DNA from: Arthrobacter horti
Lineage (GTDB): Bacteria; Actinomycetota; Actinomycetes; Actinomycetales; Micrococcaceae
Direction of reading: 5' to 3'
Assembly (NCBI RefSeq): GCF_030731045.1
Contig: NZ_JAVALS010000002.1
Coordinates: 401,591 to 465,590, forward strand
DNA length: 64,000 nt
Each line of letters starts with the position of its first letter. Within the stretch, counting starts at the first letter, position 1. Below the pieces are notes generated by a model, which searched no databases, was not told the DNA's origin, and saw only the letters and a list, made by a program, of their open reading frames with translations. Position numbers and translations under genes: made by a program. This document shows positions 17,055 to 26,500 of this stretch, piece by piece.

Positions 17055-18539
17055 ATGATGAGCGTGACTGAGCACGTTTCCCCGGAGTCCTTCCCGGATG
17101 AATCCGCCCCGCAGACCTTCAAACCGAGCCTGGCCGCCGGCGCCGTCGTGGACGCCCACGATCCCGGCTACAGCCTGCCCTCCGACCCGCTCAGCCGGGC
17201 CCGCCTTCAGGACTGGCAGGACCACAAGTTCGGCATCATCATGCACTGGGGGATCTACACCGCCCAGGGGCTGGGCGACAGCTGGACCCTGTGCCGCTCC
17301 CGCGATGAGGAGATGATGCTCCTGCCCGCGGATTTCTCCGGCGATGACGATGCCTGGGAGGCCCATTACAAGGCGGCCCGGACGTCGTTCACCGGGCAGG
17401 ACTACCGCCCGGAGGAGTGGGCGGAACTGTCCCGGAAGGCCGGTGCGAGGTACCTCGTCTTCACCTCCAAGCACCACGACGGCTTCAACCTCTTTGACAC
17501 GAAGCACTCCGATTTCAAGGTCACCGCTCCGGACGTCCCCCTGGGCCGGGATGTGCTCAAGGAGACCTTCGACTCCTTCCGGGCGGAGGGGCTGGAGACC
17601 GGCGTCTACTTCTCCAAGGCCGACTGGAACCACCCCGGCTACTGGTCCCCGGCCGGGACCACGGTGGACCGCTTCCACAATTACGACGCCGCGGCCGAGC
17701 CGGAGCGCTGGCAGACCTTCGTGGACTTCACCCACGCCCAGATCGAGGAACTCCTCAGCGGTTACGGGCCACTCAATGTGCTCTGGCTCGACGCCGGCTG
17801 GGTCTTCGCGCCGTTCGAGCCCATCGACATCGACCGTCTGGCGGCCCGGGCCCGGGAACTCCAGCCCGGCATCCTGGTGGTGGACCGGGAGGTCCACGGC
17901 CCGAATGAGGACTACCGCACCCCGGAGCAGCAGATCCCGGACCACCGTCCCGAGTACCCCTGGGAATCCTGCGTGACCCTGTCCGAGCACTGGACCTCCC
18001 TCAGCCCGGACGAGCAGGCCAAGGATCCGCGCGAGGTCGTGGAGATGCTGGTCAAGGTCGTGGCCCGTGGAGGCAACCTCCTCCTGGGCGTCGGTCCGGA
18101 TCCCACCGGAGCCGTCCCGCCGTCCATCCGCGCGGCCCTGGAGGCCATCGGCACCTGGATCGGGGTGTTCGGGGAGGCTCTGTACGGCACCCGAGCCGTA
18201 TCGGAAGGCCTGGTGCCAGGCAACGGCCTCGCCGAGACGTGGGAAGGTGGCGCCCGGGAAGGCGCAGGCGCCACCTGGTGGCTGACCGAGGCCCCCGCAC
18301 GCGAAGGGGAGCCCGGACGCCTGAACCTGCTGGACCTGTCCGGCGACGCAGAGCGGCTCAGTGTCCCGCTGTCCCGCACGGTCGCGTCCGTCGAGGTGCT
18401 CGGGGACGCTGTGCTCGCCGGGTGGCGGCAGGGCGACGACGGTGTCCTGGCCGCCGAGCTGCGGCCGGCTGAGGGGGCGGATGGCGAAGGCGAGGGGGCG
18501 GCGCTGGGGGTGCGCGCCGTCGTCGTGCGCTTCGTCTGA
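17055..18539 (+). CDS. Alpha-L-fucosidase, GH29 family
   Basis: A 494-residue glycoside hydrolase that removes alpha-L-fucose by a retaining mechanism. S-K-H-H-D-G-F (residues 138-144) and the nucleophile region V-L-W-L-D-A-G-W with Asp246 are GH29 hallmarks. No signal peptide is visible, so the enzyme is probably cytoplasmic and would act on imported fucosides. The C-terminal 80 residues form a beta-rich domain. Two adjacent ATGs (17055 and 17058) are possible starts; GAGGG at 17043-17047 fits the first. There is no fucose transporter nearby, so the natural substrate is open. Confidence 0.9.
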   Translation: MMSVTEHVSPESFPDESAPQTFKPSLAAGAVVDAHDPGYSLPSDPLSRARLQDWQDHKFGIIMHWGIYTAQGLGDSWTLCRSRDEEMMLLPADFSGDDDAWEAHYKAARTSFTGQDYRPEEWAELSRKAGARYLVFTSKHHDGFNLFDTKHSDFKVTAPDVPLGRDVLKETFDSFRAEGLETGVYFSKADWNHPGYWSPAGTTVDRFHNYDAAAEPERWQTFVDFTHAQIEELLSGYGPLNVLWLDAGWVFAPFEPIDIDRLAARARELQPGILVVDREVHGPNEDYRTPEQQIPDHRPEYPWESCVTLSEHWTSLSPDEQAKDPREVVEMLVKVVARGGNLLLGVGPDPTGAVPPSIRAALEAIGTWIGVFGEALYGTRAVSEGLVPGNGLAETWEGGAREGAGATWWLTEAPAREGEPGRLNLLDLSGDAERLSVPLSRTVASVEVLGDAVLAGWRQGDDGVLAAELRPAEGADGEGEGAALGVRAVVVRFV

Positions 18540-18596
18540 GAGAACTGCGGGCGCCCGCCTCCTGATCCAGAAACGGGTGTCCGTCGTTAAACCAAA

Positions 18597-18618
18597 AACC
18601 CCGGGAAAACCCGGGGTT
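18597..18618 (-). terminator. Rho-independent terminator of tRNA-Ser(GCT)
   Basis: Nine-bp arms AACCCCGGG / CCCGGGGTT around AAAA. On the minus strand the stem is followed by a T run (GGGGTTTTTGG). Confidence 0.8.
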
Positions 18619-18622
18619 CGTT

Positions 18623-18714
18623 TGGCGGAGACGGGGGGATTTGAACCCCCGGTCGAGTTTAACCCCGACCCTTCATTAGCAGTGAAGTCCATTCGGCCGC
18701 TCTGGCACGTCTCC
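18623..18714 (-). tRNA. tRNA-Ser(GCT)
   Basis: The minus strand gives an 89-nt class II cloverleaf plus an encoded CCA (plus-strand TGG at 18623-18625). Acceptor GGAGACG/CGTCTCC, anticodon stem CTTCA/TGAAG with loop CTGCTAA (anticodon GCT), and a long variable arm. It is the only tRNA here with an encoded CCA. Confidence 0.97.
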
Positions 18715-18781
18715 TCGCTATTTGCTAGCCATGCAAGAGTACCGAAGGCCCCGCCGCAACGCAAAACGGCGGGGCCTTCCG

Positions 18782-20860
18782 TCATCCCGGGAGCTGACCC
18801 GTCAGCGCCTTCCACAGAAAATGGTGGTTCCGCGCCTGCAGCCCGGCCGCCTGACGGTTGTCCGAGGCGCCCGCGTGACCGCCCTCGATCGTCTCGTGGT
18901 ACCAGACGTTCGGCACACCCATCGCCTGCATGCGGGCCGCCATCTTGCGGGCCTGGACCGGCCCCACCCGGTCGTCCGAGGTGCTGGACCAGATGAAGGA
19001 GTGCGGGTAGTCCACCCCGTCCTTGAGCAGGTGGTACGGGGAGAAGGTGCGGATGAACTCCCACTGTTCCGGGTCGTCCGGGTCGCCGTACTCCGCGATC
19101 CAGGACGCACCGGCCGAGAGCCGCGTGTAGCGGCGCATGTCCAGCAACGGCACCCCGCAGGACACGGCGCCGAACAGCTCCGGGTACTGAGTGAGCATAT
19201 TGCCCACCAGGAGCCCGCCATTGGAGCCTCCCGCGCAGCCGAGCAGCTTCGGGCTGGTCACATCGCGCGCCACGAGGTCCTTGGCCACGGCGGCGAAATC
19301 CTCGTACGCCCGGTGCCGCTTCTCCTGCAGCGCGGCCGTGTGCCAGGACGGGCCGTACTCGCCGCCGCCGCGGATGTTCGCCACCACGTACACGCCGCCG
19401 CGCTCCAGCCAGGCCCGGCCCACGGTCCCGCTGTACGCCGGGGTCCGGGACACTTCGAAGCCGCCGTAGCCGCTCAGGAGCGTGACATTCCCGCTGTCCA
19501 GCACAAGGTCCCTGCGGGAGACCTGGAAATACGGCACCCGGGTGCCGTCCGCCGACGTCGCAAAGTGCTGCTCCACGCGGTAGTCGTCTTCGGTGAAGAA
19601 CGACGGCGCGCGCTTGACCTCCGTGTGGTCCCCGCCGAGGGTGCCGCGCGTGACCGTGGTGGGCGTGAGGAAGCCGGTGGCCACCAGCCAGTAGTCGTCC
19701 GCGGCGTCGTCATCCTCGTCGTCCACCGCGTAGGCGTTGACGTCGTGCAGGGGCGGGCAGGCGTCCAGCTCCTCGGACGACCAGTCCGGGGACCCGTCCG
19801 CCGAGACGCCCGGCGTGAGCACATGGATCTGCGAGGACACGTCCACCAGCAGGTTCAGCAGCAGGTGGTTGCGGGTCCAGCTGTAGGACTGAAGGGCCGT
19901 CCGGGCGTCCGGGGCGAACAGGACCGTGAGGTCGCGGGAACCCCCCAGCCAGTCGTCCAGCCGGCCGGTCAGCAGTGAACCGGCGGGGTACTCCACACCC
20001 TCCACGGTCCACGGGTCGCGCGGCCGGAACAGCAGCCATTCATGGTGCCAGGAGGCGTTGACGGTTCCGGGCTTCTCGAGAGCCGTCCAGGCACCGTTCC
20101 ACCACAGGAAGACCTCATCGTTGAAGAAGTCCACGTAGTCCACGGCCGCCAGGCGTTCGAAACCGGGCGTGGGGTCATAGGACACGGAGGCCAGCATGTG
20201 CTCCTCCGGCACCTCGAACAGCTGCTCCGCCTCGGACAACGGCGTTCCGCGCCGCCAGCGGACGCCCGTGCGCGGGTAGGAGGACTGCGTGGCCGGCCGG
20301 CCCTCCGCCGTCGTGCTCACCAGCAGCGTGTCCGCGTCCTCCCAGCTCACATGCCCCTTCGCCGTGGGAAGGGCGAAACCGTCCGGGACGAATTCGCGGG
20401 TCTGGAGGTCGAACTCGCGGTAGGAGGCCGCGTCCCCGCCGTCGGGGGAGAGGCCGATCATGGCGTGCCGCCACTCGCCGCCCGGCCCGGGGCGCAGGAA
20501 GGTGGCGCCGTGCCACACCCACTCGCGGCCCTCGGCGGCCGCCAGCTCATCCACGTCCAGGAGCACGTCCCACTCCGGCGCGGCCGTCAGATAGCTCTCC
20601 CAGGAGGTCCGGCGCCACAGGCCTTTGGGGTGTGCCGAGTCCCGCCAGAAGTTGTAGTACCACGTGCCTCGCTTGCCGACCATGGGGATACGGTCCGTGG
20701 AGTCGAGGACCTCCAGAAGGCGCCCCTGCAGGGCCTGGAACTCGTCGTCGTCCAGCACGTCCTCGGTGCGGGCGTTCTGCTCACGCACCCAGGCGAGCGG
20801 CTCCTCCCCGTGAATGTCCTCCAGCCAGATGTTCTCGTCCACAGTGTTGTGCGCCGTCAT
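18782..20860 (-). CDS. Prolyl oligopeptidase family serine peptidase (S9A)
   Basis: A 692-residue cytoplasmic peptidase that cuts short peptides after Pro. The N-terminal beta-propeller (about residues 70-420) is followed by an alpha/beta-hydrolase domain with Ser546 in G-G-S-N-G-G, Asp near 630 in D-D-R-V and His662 in E-G-G-H-A-G. All three catalytic residues are present, so it should be active. ATG 20860 is preceded by TAGGCT with a 6-base gap (plus-strand 20867-20872), indicating a leaderless transcript. No signal peptide is seen. Confidence 0.93.
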   Translation of the reverse strand: MTAHNTVDENIWLEDIHGEEPLAWVREQNARTEDVLDDDEFQALQGRLLEVLDSTDRIPMVGKRGTWYYNFWRDSAHPKGLWRRTSWESYLTAAPEWDVLLDVDELAAAEGREWVWHGATFLRPGPGGEWRHAMIGLSPDGGDAASYREFDLQTREFVPDGFALPTAKGHVSWEDADTLLVSTTAEGRPATQSSYPRTGVRWRRGTPLSEAEQLFEVPEEHMLASVSYDPTPGFERLAAVDYVDFFNDEVFLWWNGAWTALEKPGTVNASWHHEWLLFRPRDPWTVEGVEYPAGSLLTGRLDDWLGGSRDLTVLFAPDARTALQSYSWTRNHLLLNLLVDVSSQIHVLTPGVSADGSPDWSSEELDACPPLHDVNAYAVDDEDDDAADDYWLVATGFLTPTTVTRGTLGGDHTEVKRAPSFFTEDDYRVEQHFATSADGTRVPYFQVSRRDLVLDSGNVTLLSGYGGFEVSRTPAYSGTVGRAWLERGGVYVVANIRGGGEYGPSWHTAALQEKRHRAYEDFAAVAKDLVARDVTSPKLLGCAGGSNGGLLVGNMLTQYPELFGAVSCGVPLLDMRRYTRLSAGASWIAEYGDPDDPEQWEFIRTFSPYHLLKDGVDYPHSFIWSSTSDDRVGPVQARKMAARMQAMGVPNVWYHETIEGGHAGASDNRQAAGLQARNHHFLWKALTGQLPG

Positions 20861-20866
20861 GAGCTA

Positions 20867-20872
20867 AGCCTA
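20867..20872 (-). promoter_or_regulatory. -10 box of the prolyl oligopeptidase gene (leaderless)
   Basis: TAGGCT on the minus strand lies 6 bases before ATG 20860. Confidence 0.5.
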
Positions 20873-20909
20873 GTCAGGGCGACAGACGCTGGGGCGAAGA
20901 GCCCCGGGC

Positions 20910-21386
20910 TCAGCTCATCGGCACGCCGGGACGCTCGTCGTCCCAGGCGATCGCGCTGAAGCGCCAGCCGGCGGCCGTGCGGACCAGCTGCGAGCTCTTC
21001 ATGCCGCGGCCGGTGTGGGGTTCTCCGGCTTCGGACCATGACTTCGCGTACCCGCACCAGATCTGGGCGACATCGCCGAACAGCTCGATCCGCCACTCCG
21101 TCGGCCATTCGCGGAAGTCCTGGAGCCTCCCACCGCTCAGCAGCTCCACTCGCGGCCGGATGAACTCTTCCACGCTGTGAACCCGAGGCTCCGGGGCCCC
21201 GCAGGTGGACACGATCACCGCGCCGGGCAGCAAGACCTCCCGGAGCACCTCGCCGCCGGTCACCGCTCCCGGACCGGAGACGAAGGCGGAGAAGAAGCGG
21301 TGGAGGAGATCCGTCACGGCCTGCAGGTCCTCCGGATCGGATGAGTAGGTGGTTCCAGCGGAGATCACGGCGTTGCTGCTGCTCAT
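20910..21386 (-). CDS. NTF2-like/SnoaL-type domain protein
   Basis: A 158-residue protein with the NTF2-like cone fold pattern: an N-terminal helix (E-D-L-Q-A-V-T-D-L-L-H-R-F-F-S-A-F), a central V-H-S-V-E-E-F-I-R-P-R-V helix and C-terminal strands (A-Q-I-W-C-G-Y, G-M-K-S-S-Q-L-V-R-T-A-A-G-W-R-F-S-A-I-A-W-D-D). Such proteins bind small ligands or act as isomerases; no catalytic residue can be assigned. The frame is open far upstream, but ATG 21386 is the sensible start because longer versions run through the divergent FAD-protein gene. Confidence 0.7.
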   Translation of the reverse strand: MSSSNAVISAGTTYSSDPEDLQAVTDLLHRFFSAFVSGPGAVTGGEVLREVLLPGAVIVSTCGAPEPRVHSVEEFIRPRVELLSGGRLQDFREWPTEWRIELFGDVAQIWCGYAKSWSEAGEPHTGRGMKSSQLVRTAAGWRFSAIAWDDERPGVPMS

Positions 21387-21484
21387 GGTGGGTGCGGGCC
21401 CTTCTGTTCCGGATGGTCCCGGCCATCCTAGGGAAGCGGCAGGCCGGACGGAACCCTCCACCGCCCTGGGCCGGTGCGACCCAC

Positions 21485-21490
21485 TACCCT
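21485..21490 (+). promoter_or_regulatory. -10 box of the FAD/NAD(P)-binding protein gene (leaderless)
   Basis: TACCCT lies 7 bases before ATG 21498. Confidence 0.4.
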
Positions 21491-21497
21491 TAGATCC

Positions 21498-23471
21498 ATG
21501 GCAGGGGATGCGGCGCAGCGTGTGGCGGTGATCGGGGCCGGACCGCGCGGGAGCAGTGTCCTGGAGCGTCTGGCGGCCAATTGGCGCGCCCGCCGCGACG
21601 CCGGAGAGCTCTCCGGAGCCCGCCTGGAACTGCACCTGGTGGACCCGTATCCACCCGGTTCGGGGCACGTCTGGCAGCCCGGCCAGTCCCGGCTGTTCCT
21701 CATGAACACGCAGAGTTTCTTCCCCACCCTGATCCCCGAAGACCCGGACCTGGCGCCGCCGGTGGCGGGCGGCACTTTCAACCAGTGGCGTGAGGCCGCC
21801 GTGGCCGGCGATCAGTCCCACCTCGGCGACGGCGAGCGGGCCGAGCTGGCCGCTCTGGCCGTGGACGCCTTCCCCAGCCGCGCGATCTACGGCCGCTACC
21901 TCGAGGACACGGTGGCCGCCGTCGTGCACCGCATCGCGACCGACCCCCTGCTGGAAGGCCTCACCGTCCACCTGCACCGCACGGAGGCGGTCGCCGTCCG
22001 CCGCCGCGAGGGCACGGGCTTCGAAGTGGAGCTGCGGGACGGCACGCTTCCGGCGGACCGCGTGGTCCTGGCGCTCGGCCACGTCCCGGCCCTGCTGAAC
22101 CCGGAACAGCGTGAACTGCACGGGGCAGCCCGCGAACTCGGCCTGAGCTACTTCCCGCCCGCCTGCCCGGCCGATGTGGACTGGGCACATGTCCCGGAGG
22201 CCGAGCCGGTGCTGATCCGCGGCATGGGCCTGAACTTCTTCGATGTCATGGGGCAGCTGACGGAAGGCCGCGGTGGCCGCTTCGACACGGACGACGGCGG
22301 CGGCCTGCGCTATGTGCCCAGCGGCCGGGAGCCGGTCATCCACGCCGCCAGCCGCCGCGGCGGCCCGTACCACGCCAAGGCGCGGATCGGCAGCTACTAC
22401 GCCCGCACCAGGAGGCTGCGGTACCTCACCGAGACGGCCGTCGCCCGCTTCCGCCGCTACGGCGTGCAGCCCGGTTTCGGCCACGACCTCCAGCCGCTGC
22501 TGCAGCGCGACGTCCTCTGGGCCTACTACGAGACCCTGGTGCTCCAGGACCCCAATGCCGTGCGGGACGCCGCCGAGTTCCTGGACGCCTTGGCCGAACT
22601 CCTGCGGCCGCACGCCCACGCGCCGGAAGACTGGCTGGGACCGGTGAACGCGCTGCTGGAGCAGAGGGTCCCGGCGGCCCTGCGCCTGAACCTCCGTGCG
22701 CTCGCGGCGCCGTTCTCCGGGCAGCGCTTCGGCTCGCCCCAGGAGCTCGACGACGCCGTGCTGGCCACGCTGGACACGGACGTCCGGCGCTCCTCGGCGG
22801 GTGAGTCTGACCCGGTGAAGGCCGCCGTGCTGGCACTGCATGCGGGGCGTTCGTTGCTCAAGGACGCTGTGGCCGATGGTGGGATCACCGACGAATCGTG
22901 GGTCACGGAGCTCCGGGGCCGCTTCGAATCCCTGGTGGAAGGCCTGGCCAGCGGGCCGCCGGCACTGAGGATCGAGCAGCTTGCGGCACTGGCCCGGGCG
23001 GGCGTGGTGCGCTTCCTCGGGCCCGAGCCGCGCTTCGGGGTGGACCGTGCCGAGGGACTGTTCCGCGCGGCGTCGCCGTGGGTGGACGGGGGAGAGGTGC
23101 GGGCCCGGACCATGATCGAGGCCCTGGCGCCCGCCAACCGGGTGTCCGCGGCGGCGTCCCCCTTGCTGCGCCAGCTTCTGGAGGACGGCCTGGTCCGGAC
23201 CCGGCTGATGATGCGTCCCGAGGGCGGTCCCACGGAGACCTCCGGCCTGGACGTGGCTCCGCACCCGTACCGGGCCGTGGCCGCCAATGGCGTGGTCCAG
23301 GAGGACCTGCACGTCCTGAGCCTCCAGCTCTCCGCCACGCAGTGGGGCGTGGCGATCGCGGCCGAGGCGTTCACCGAGGAGGGCGGTGAACGCCGGGAGC
23401 TGTTCCGCAGCGGGCAGCGCACCCTGCGCGACGCCGATGAGATCGCCAGGGCGGTCCTGGACGCGCTCTGA
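21498..23471 (+). CDS. FAD/NAD(P)-binding domain protein
   Basis: A 657-residue protein opening with V-A-V-I-G-A-G-P-R-G-S-S-V-L-E-R-L, a dinucleotide-binding loop of the FAD-NAD(P)-binding family (NAD_binding_9 type). G-S-G-H-V-W-Q-P and the M-N-T region (residues 55-80) are also family features. A second nucleotide segment may lie around I-R-G-M-G-L-N-F-F-D (about residue 245). The C-terminal 250 residues are mostly helical and unassigned. The physiological reaction is not known. TACCCT ends 7 bases before ATG 21498, so a leaderless mRNA is likely. It converges on the nuclease gene. Confidence 0.8.
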   Translation: MAGDAAQRVAVIGAGPRGSSVLERLAANWRARRDAGELSGARLELHLVDPYPPGSGHVWQPGQSRLFLMNTQSFFPTLIPEDPDLAPPVAGGTFNQWREAAVAGDQSHLGDGERAELAALAVDAFPSRAIYGRYLEDTVAAVVHRIATDPLLEGLTVHLHRTEAVAVRRREGTGFEVELRDGTLPADRVVLALGHVPALLNPEQRELHGAARELGLSYFPPACPADVDWAHVPEAEPVLIRGMGLNFFDVMGQLTEGRGGRFDTDDGGGLRYVPSGREPVIHAASRRGGPYHAKARIGSYYARTRRLRYLTETAVARFRRYGVQPGFGHDLQPLLQRDVLWAYYETLVLQDPNAVRDAAEFLDALAELLRPHAHAPEDWLGPVNALLEQRVPAALRLNLRALAAPFSGQRFGSPQELDDAVLATLDTDVRRSSAGESDPVKAAVLALHAGRSLLKDAVADGGITDESWVTELRGRFESLVEGLASGPPALRIEQLAALARAGVVRFLGPEPRFGVDRAEGLFRAASPWVDGGEVRARTMIEALAPANRVSAAASPLLRQLLEDGLVRTRLMMRPEGGPTETSGLDVAPHPYRAVAANGVVQEDLHVLSLQLSATQWGVAIAAEAFTEEGGERRELFRSGQRTLRDADEIARAVLDAL

Positions 23472-23518
23472 GCCGCCGGCCCGCCGTGCGCCGGAGTCCG
23501 GCGTCGTTCCACCCCCTT

Positions 23519-23562
23519 AAATGTTGGTGACCCACGGAAATTTCCGTGGGTCACCAACATTT
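23519..23562. terminator. Perfect 44-bp palindrome between convergent genes
   Basis: The two 22-base halves 23519-23540 and 23541-23562 are exact reverse complements, with no spacer. CGTGGGTC recurs just after the right half (23564-23571). It probably terminates transcription from both sides. Confidence 0.7.
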
Positions 23563-23591
23563 GCGTGGGTCGGAGCGTCACACCGCGGTGA

Positions 23592-26500
23592 TCAGCCCTT
23601 CAGGCAGGCCTCATATTCCTTGAGCGCCCGCTCGTACTTCTTCATCTGCCCCGGAGCCCAGAAGTTCTTCGGGTATTCCGGCTTCGTGCAATTCGGGTTC
23701 GCCACCTTCTCCACGATCACCGTCAGGGTCACGGTGGTGCCGGACTCGGTGGCCTTGAGCACCAGCGTGCCCGCACCCGCGGCCGCCCCGGCCGGAACCG
23801 TGAGGCTCACGTTCGCCGTGCCAGAGGTGACCGGCGTCGTGCCCAGCGTGGTGACCTTGCCCGAGGCGTCCGTGAAGGTCGCCGTAAGAGACGTGTTCAC
23901 CGGGCTTCCCAGAGAGGTGAGGTCCAGCTTGGACACGGTGGCGTTCAGCGCATCGCCGGGCTTCACGGACGCCGGGATGGAGCTGCTCACGGCCACGCTG
24001 CGGCGGGCGAAGTCCGGGGACACCGGCGAGCTGCCCTTCAGGTAGGCCATCCAGGCGTCACGGTCCACCAGGCCGGAGTCGCGGGTGTTCGTGCCGTCCT
24101 TGAAGATCCGGAAGTTGTCACCACCGGTGGCCAGGAAGCTGAACGTGCCGATCCGGTAGGACTTGGCGGGGTCGACCGGCTGTCCGTTGACCAGGATGGA
24201 GGTCACGCGGTCACCGGCGGCCCGGGCGGCGTCGTACGTGTAGTTGACGTTCTTGGACAGGCCGAGCTGCAGATACGGGCGGCTGGGGATGGTGCCGTCC
24301 GCGTTGCTCTGCCACTGCTGCTCCAGCATCGTCTTGAGCTGGGCGCCCGTCAAGGACGTGGTCCACAGGTTGTTCACGAACGGCAGCACCGCGTTGGCCT
24401 GAGCATAGGTGATGGTGCCGTCCGTGCCGTAGTACAGCTCATTGCGAAGCCCGCCGGGGTTGACCACGCCGATCTCGGCACCGCCCAGGGTGGGATCCTT
24501 CAGCGACGCCACGAGGGAGTCGGCCACCAGGTTGCCCAGCGTGGATTCGCTGGCCCGGTCATCGCGGACCGGGTTGCCGGTGGCCGGATCCTTGGTGAAG
24601 GCGGTGGTCACGTCACGGGTCACCGTGCCGATGGCCTGACCGCCGACGACGGCGGCGTCCGCGAGTGCCTTCCTCACGATCCCGTCGACCTCCTTGACCC
24701 GCGGATACGCGGCGATGAGACCGGCCGCGGCGTCCTTCGTGCGGGCCACGTTGCGGGCCGAGTAGGCGGAGACCTGCTTAGTGTTCAGGTCCACGGTCAG
24801 CTCGATCTGGCCGATGTTCTCACCGTAGCTGCCGGTCTGGACCACGGGGCGGGTCTTGCCGTCCTGACCGGGCACCGGGGCGTCCCAGGCGTACTCCTTG
24901 TGGGTGTGACCGGTGAAAATGGCGTTGACGTCGGAGCTGGTCTGATTGACGATCTTGGCGAACGCGCCGCCGGCGGCCAGCTCCTGCTGGAGGGTGGCGC
25001 CGTCCGGGGTGCCCGCGCCGGCGCCCTCGTGGTACTCGGCCACGATCACGTCGGCCAGCTTGCCGGCCTTGATCTTCGCAGCCACGCAGTTGACGGCGTC
25101 CACGGGATTACCGAAGTCCAGGTCCGCGATGCCGGCCGGGGTCACCAGGGTGGGTACCTCCTGCGTGACGGCGCCGATCACGGCCACCTTCACACCGTTG
25201 AGGTCCAGGACCGTGTACTCCGGAAGAACCGGCTCCTGCGTGCCCTTCTTGTAGACGTTCGCACCCAGGTACGGGAACTTCGCGTTGGCTCCGCCGGCGG
25301 CGACGCGGTCGCGCAGATCGGCCCAGCCGCCGTCGAACTCGTGGTTGCCCACCGCGGAGGCGGTCAGGCCGAGTGCGTTCAGCACATCGATGGTGGGCTG
25401 GTCCTTCGCCACGGAGGAGGCGAAGAGGGATGCCCCGATGTTGTCACCGGCGGAGACGAACGCCGTGGCGCCCGGAGCGGCCGCGGCACGCAGCTTCTCC
25501 AGTGTTCCGGCGACGTTGACCGTGTTGGAGTCGATGCGGCCGTGGAAGTCGTTCACGCCCAGGAAGTTCAGCGTGGTGGACGTCTCCTTAGGCTTGGTGT
25601 TGATGCCCACGATCACGGGGTCGTGGTCACTGTTGCGGAACTGGTTCGCCTCGTAGAAGTCGGTGACGTTGTAGTTCCAGCGGCTGTATTCGCGGGAGAT
25701 CGGCTCCACGGAGTTGATGTTCCAGATGTCCGCGCCATTGACCATGGTCTCGGCCGCGGGGGACGCGAAGATGTGGTCCAGGGAACCGGCCAGGCCGCTG
25801 AACAGGTAGGAGTGCTTCTGGCTGCCGTCGGCGTTCTTGGCCTTGCCGTCCTGGTCGACGAAGCCGGCGTCGGTGAGGATGTTCAGCGGGTCTTCCTTGG
25901 AGTAGGCGTTGAAGTCACCGATCAGGAACACCTTGTCCGTGCCCTTGGCCTTCTCCAGGGAGTCCACGAAGCCCAGGAGGGACTTGGACTCGGCGATGCG
26001 GGCGAGGTTGGAGGCGCCCTGACCCTTGTCCGTGTCGTCCGGGGTGGCCGCGGAGCTCTTGGACTTGAAGTGGTTGGCGATCGCGATGAACTCCTGCGCG
26101 GAGGTCCCGCCCACCGGCTTGAAGACCTGCGCCAGCGGCTTGCGGGCGCTTGCGAAGGCGACGGTGTCGTTGTGGATGATGGATTCACCCACGGGCTCGG
26201 CGACGGCCTTCTTGTAGATGAAGGCGGTGCGGATGACATCCTCGTCCGCCAGCGGCGGCAGGGTGGAGGGGCTGCGGACGTAGTCCCAGACGCCTGGCGC
26301 CGCGGCGTTCAGGGCGTCCACCAGCTTGGAGAGGGCGTCATCCCGGTTCTTGCCGAACTTGGCGGAGTTCTCCATCTCCATCAGCGTCACGACGTCGGCG
26401 CCGGATCCGTTGATGGCGGCGACGGTCTTGGCGAGCTGGCGCTGGTAGTTGGCCTGGTTCGCCGCACCGCGGGCGTCGCAGCCGCCCTTGACGGTGACGG

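Noticed and set aside
21387..23312. Long minus-strand frame upstream of the NTF2-like gene
   Set aside because: High GC keeps antisense frames open; the plus strand here encodes the FAD protein. The real gene starts at 21386.
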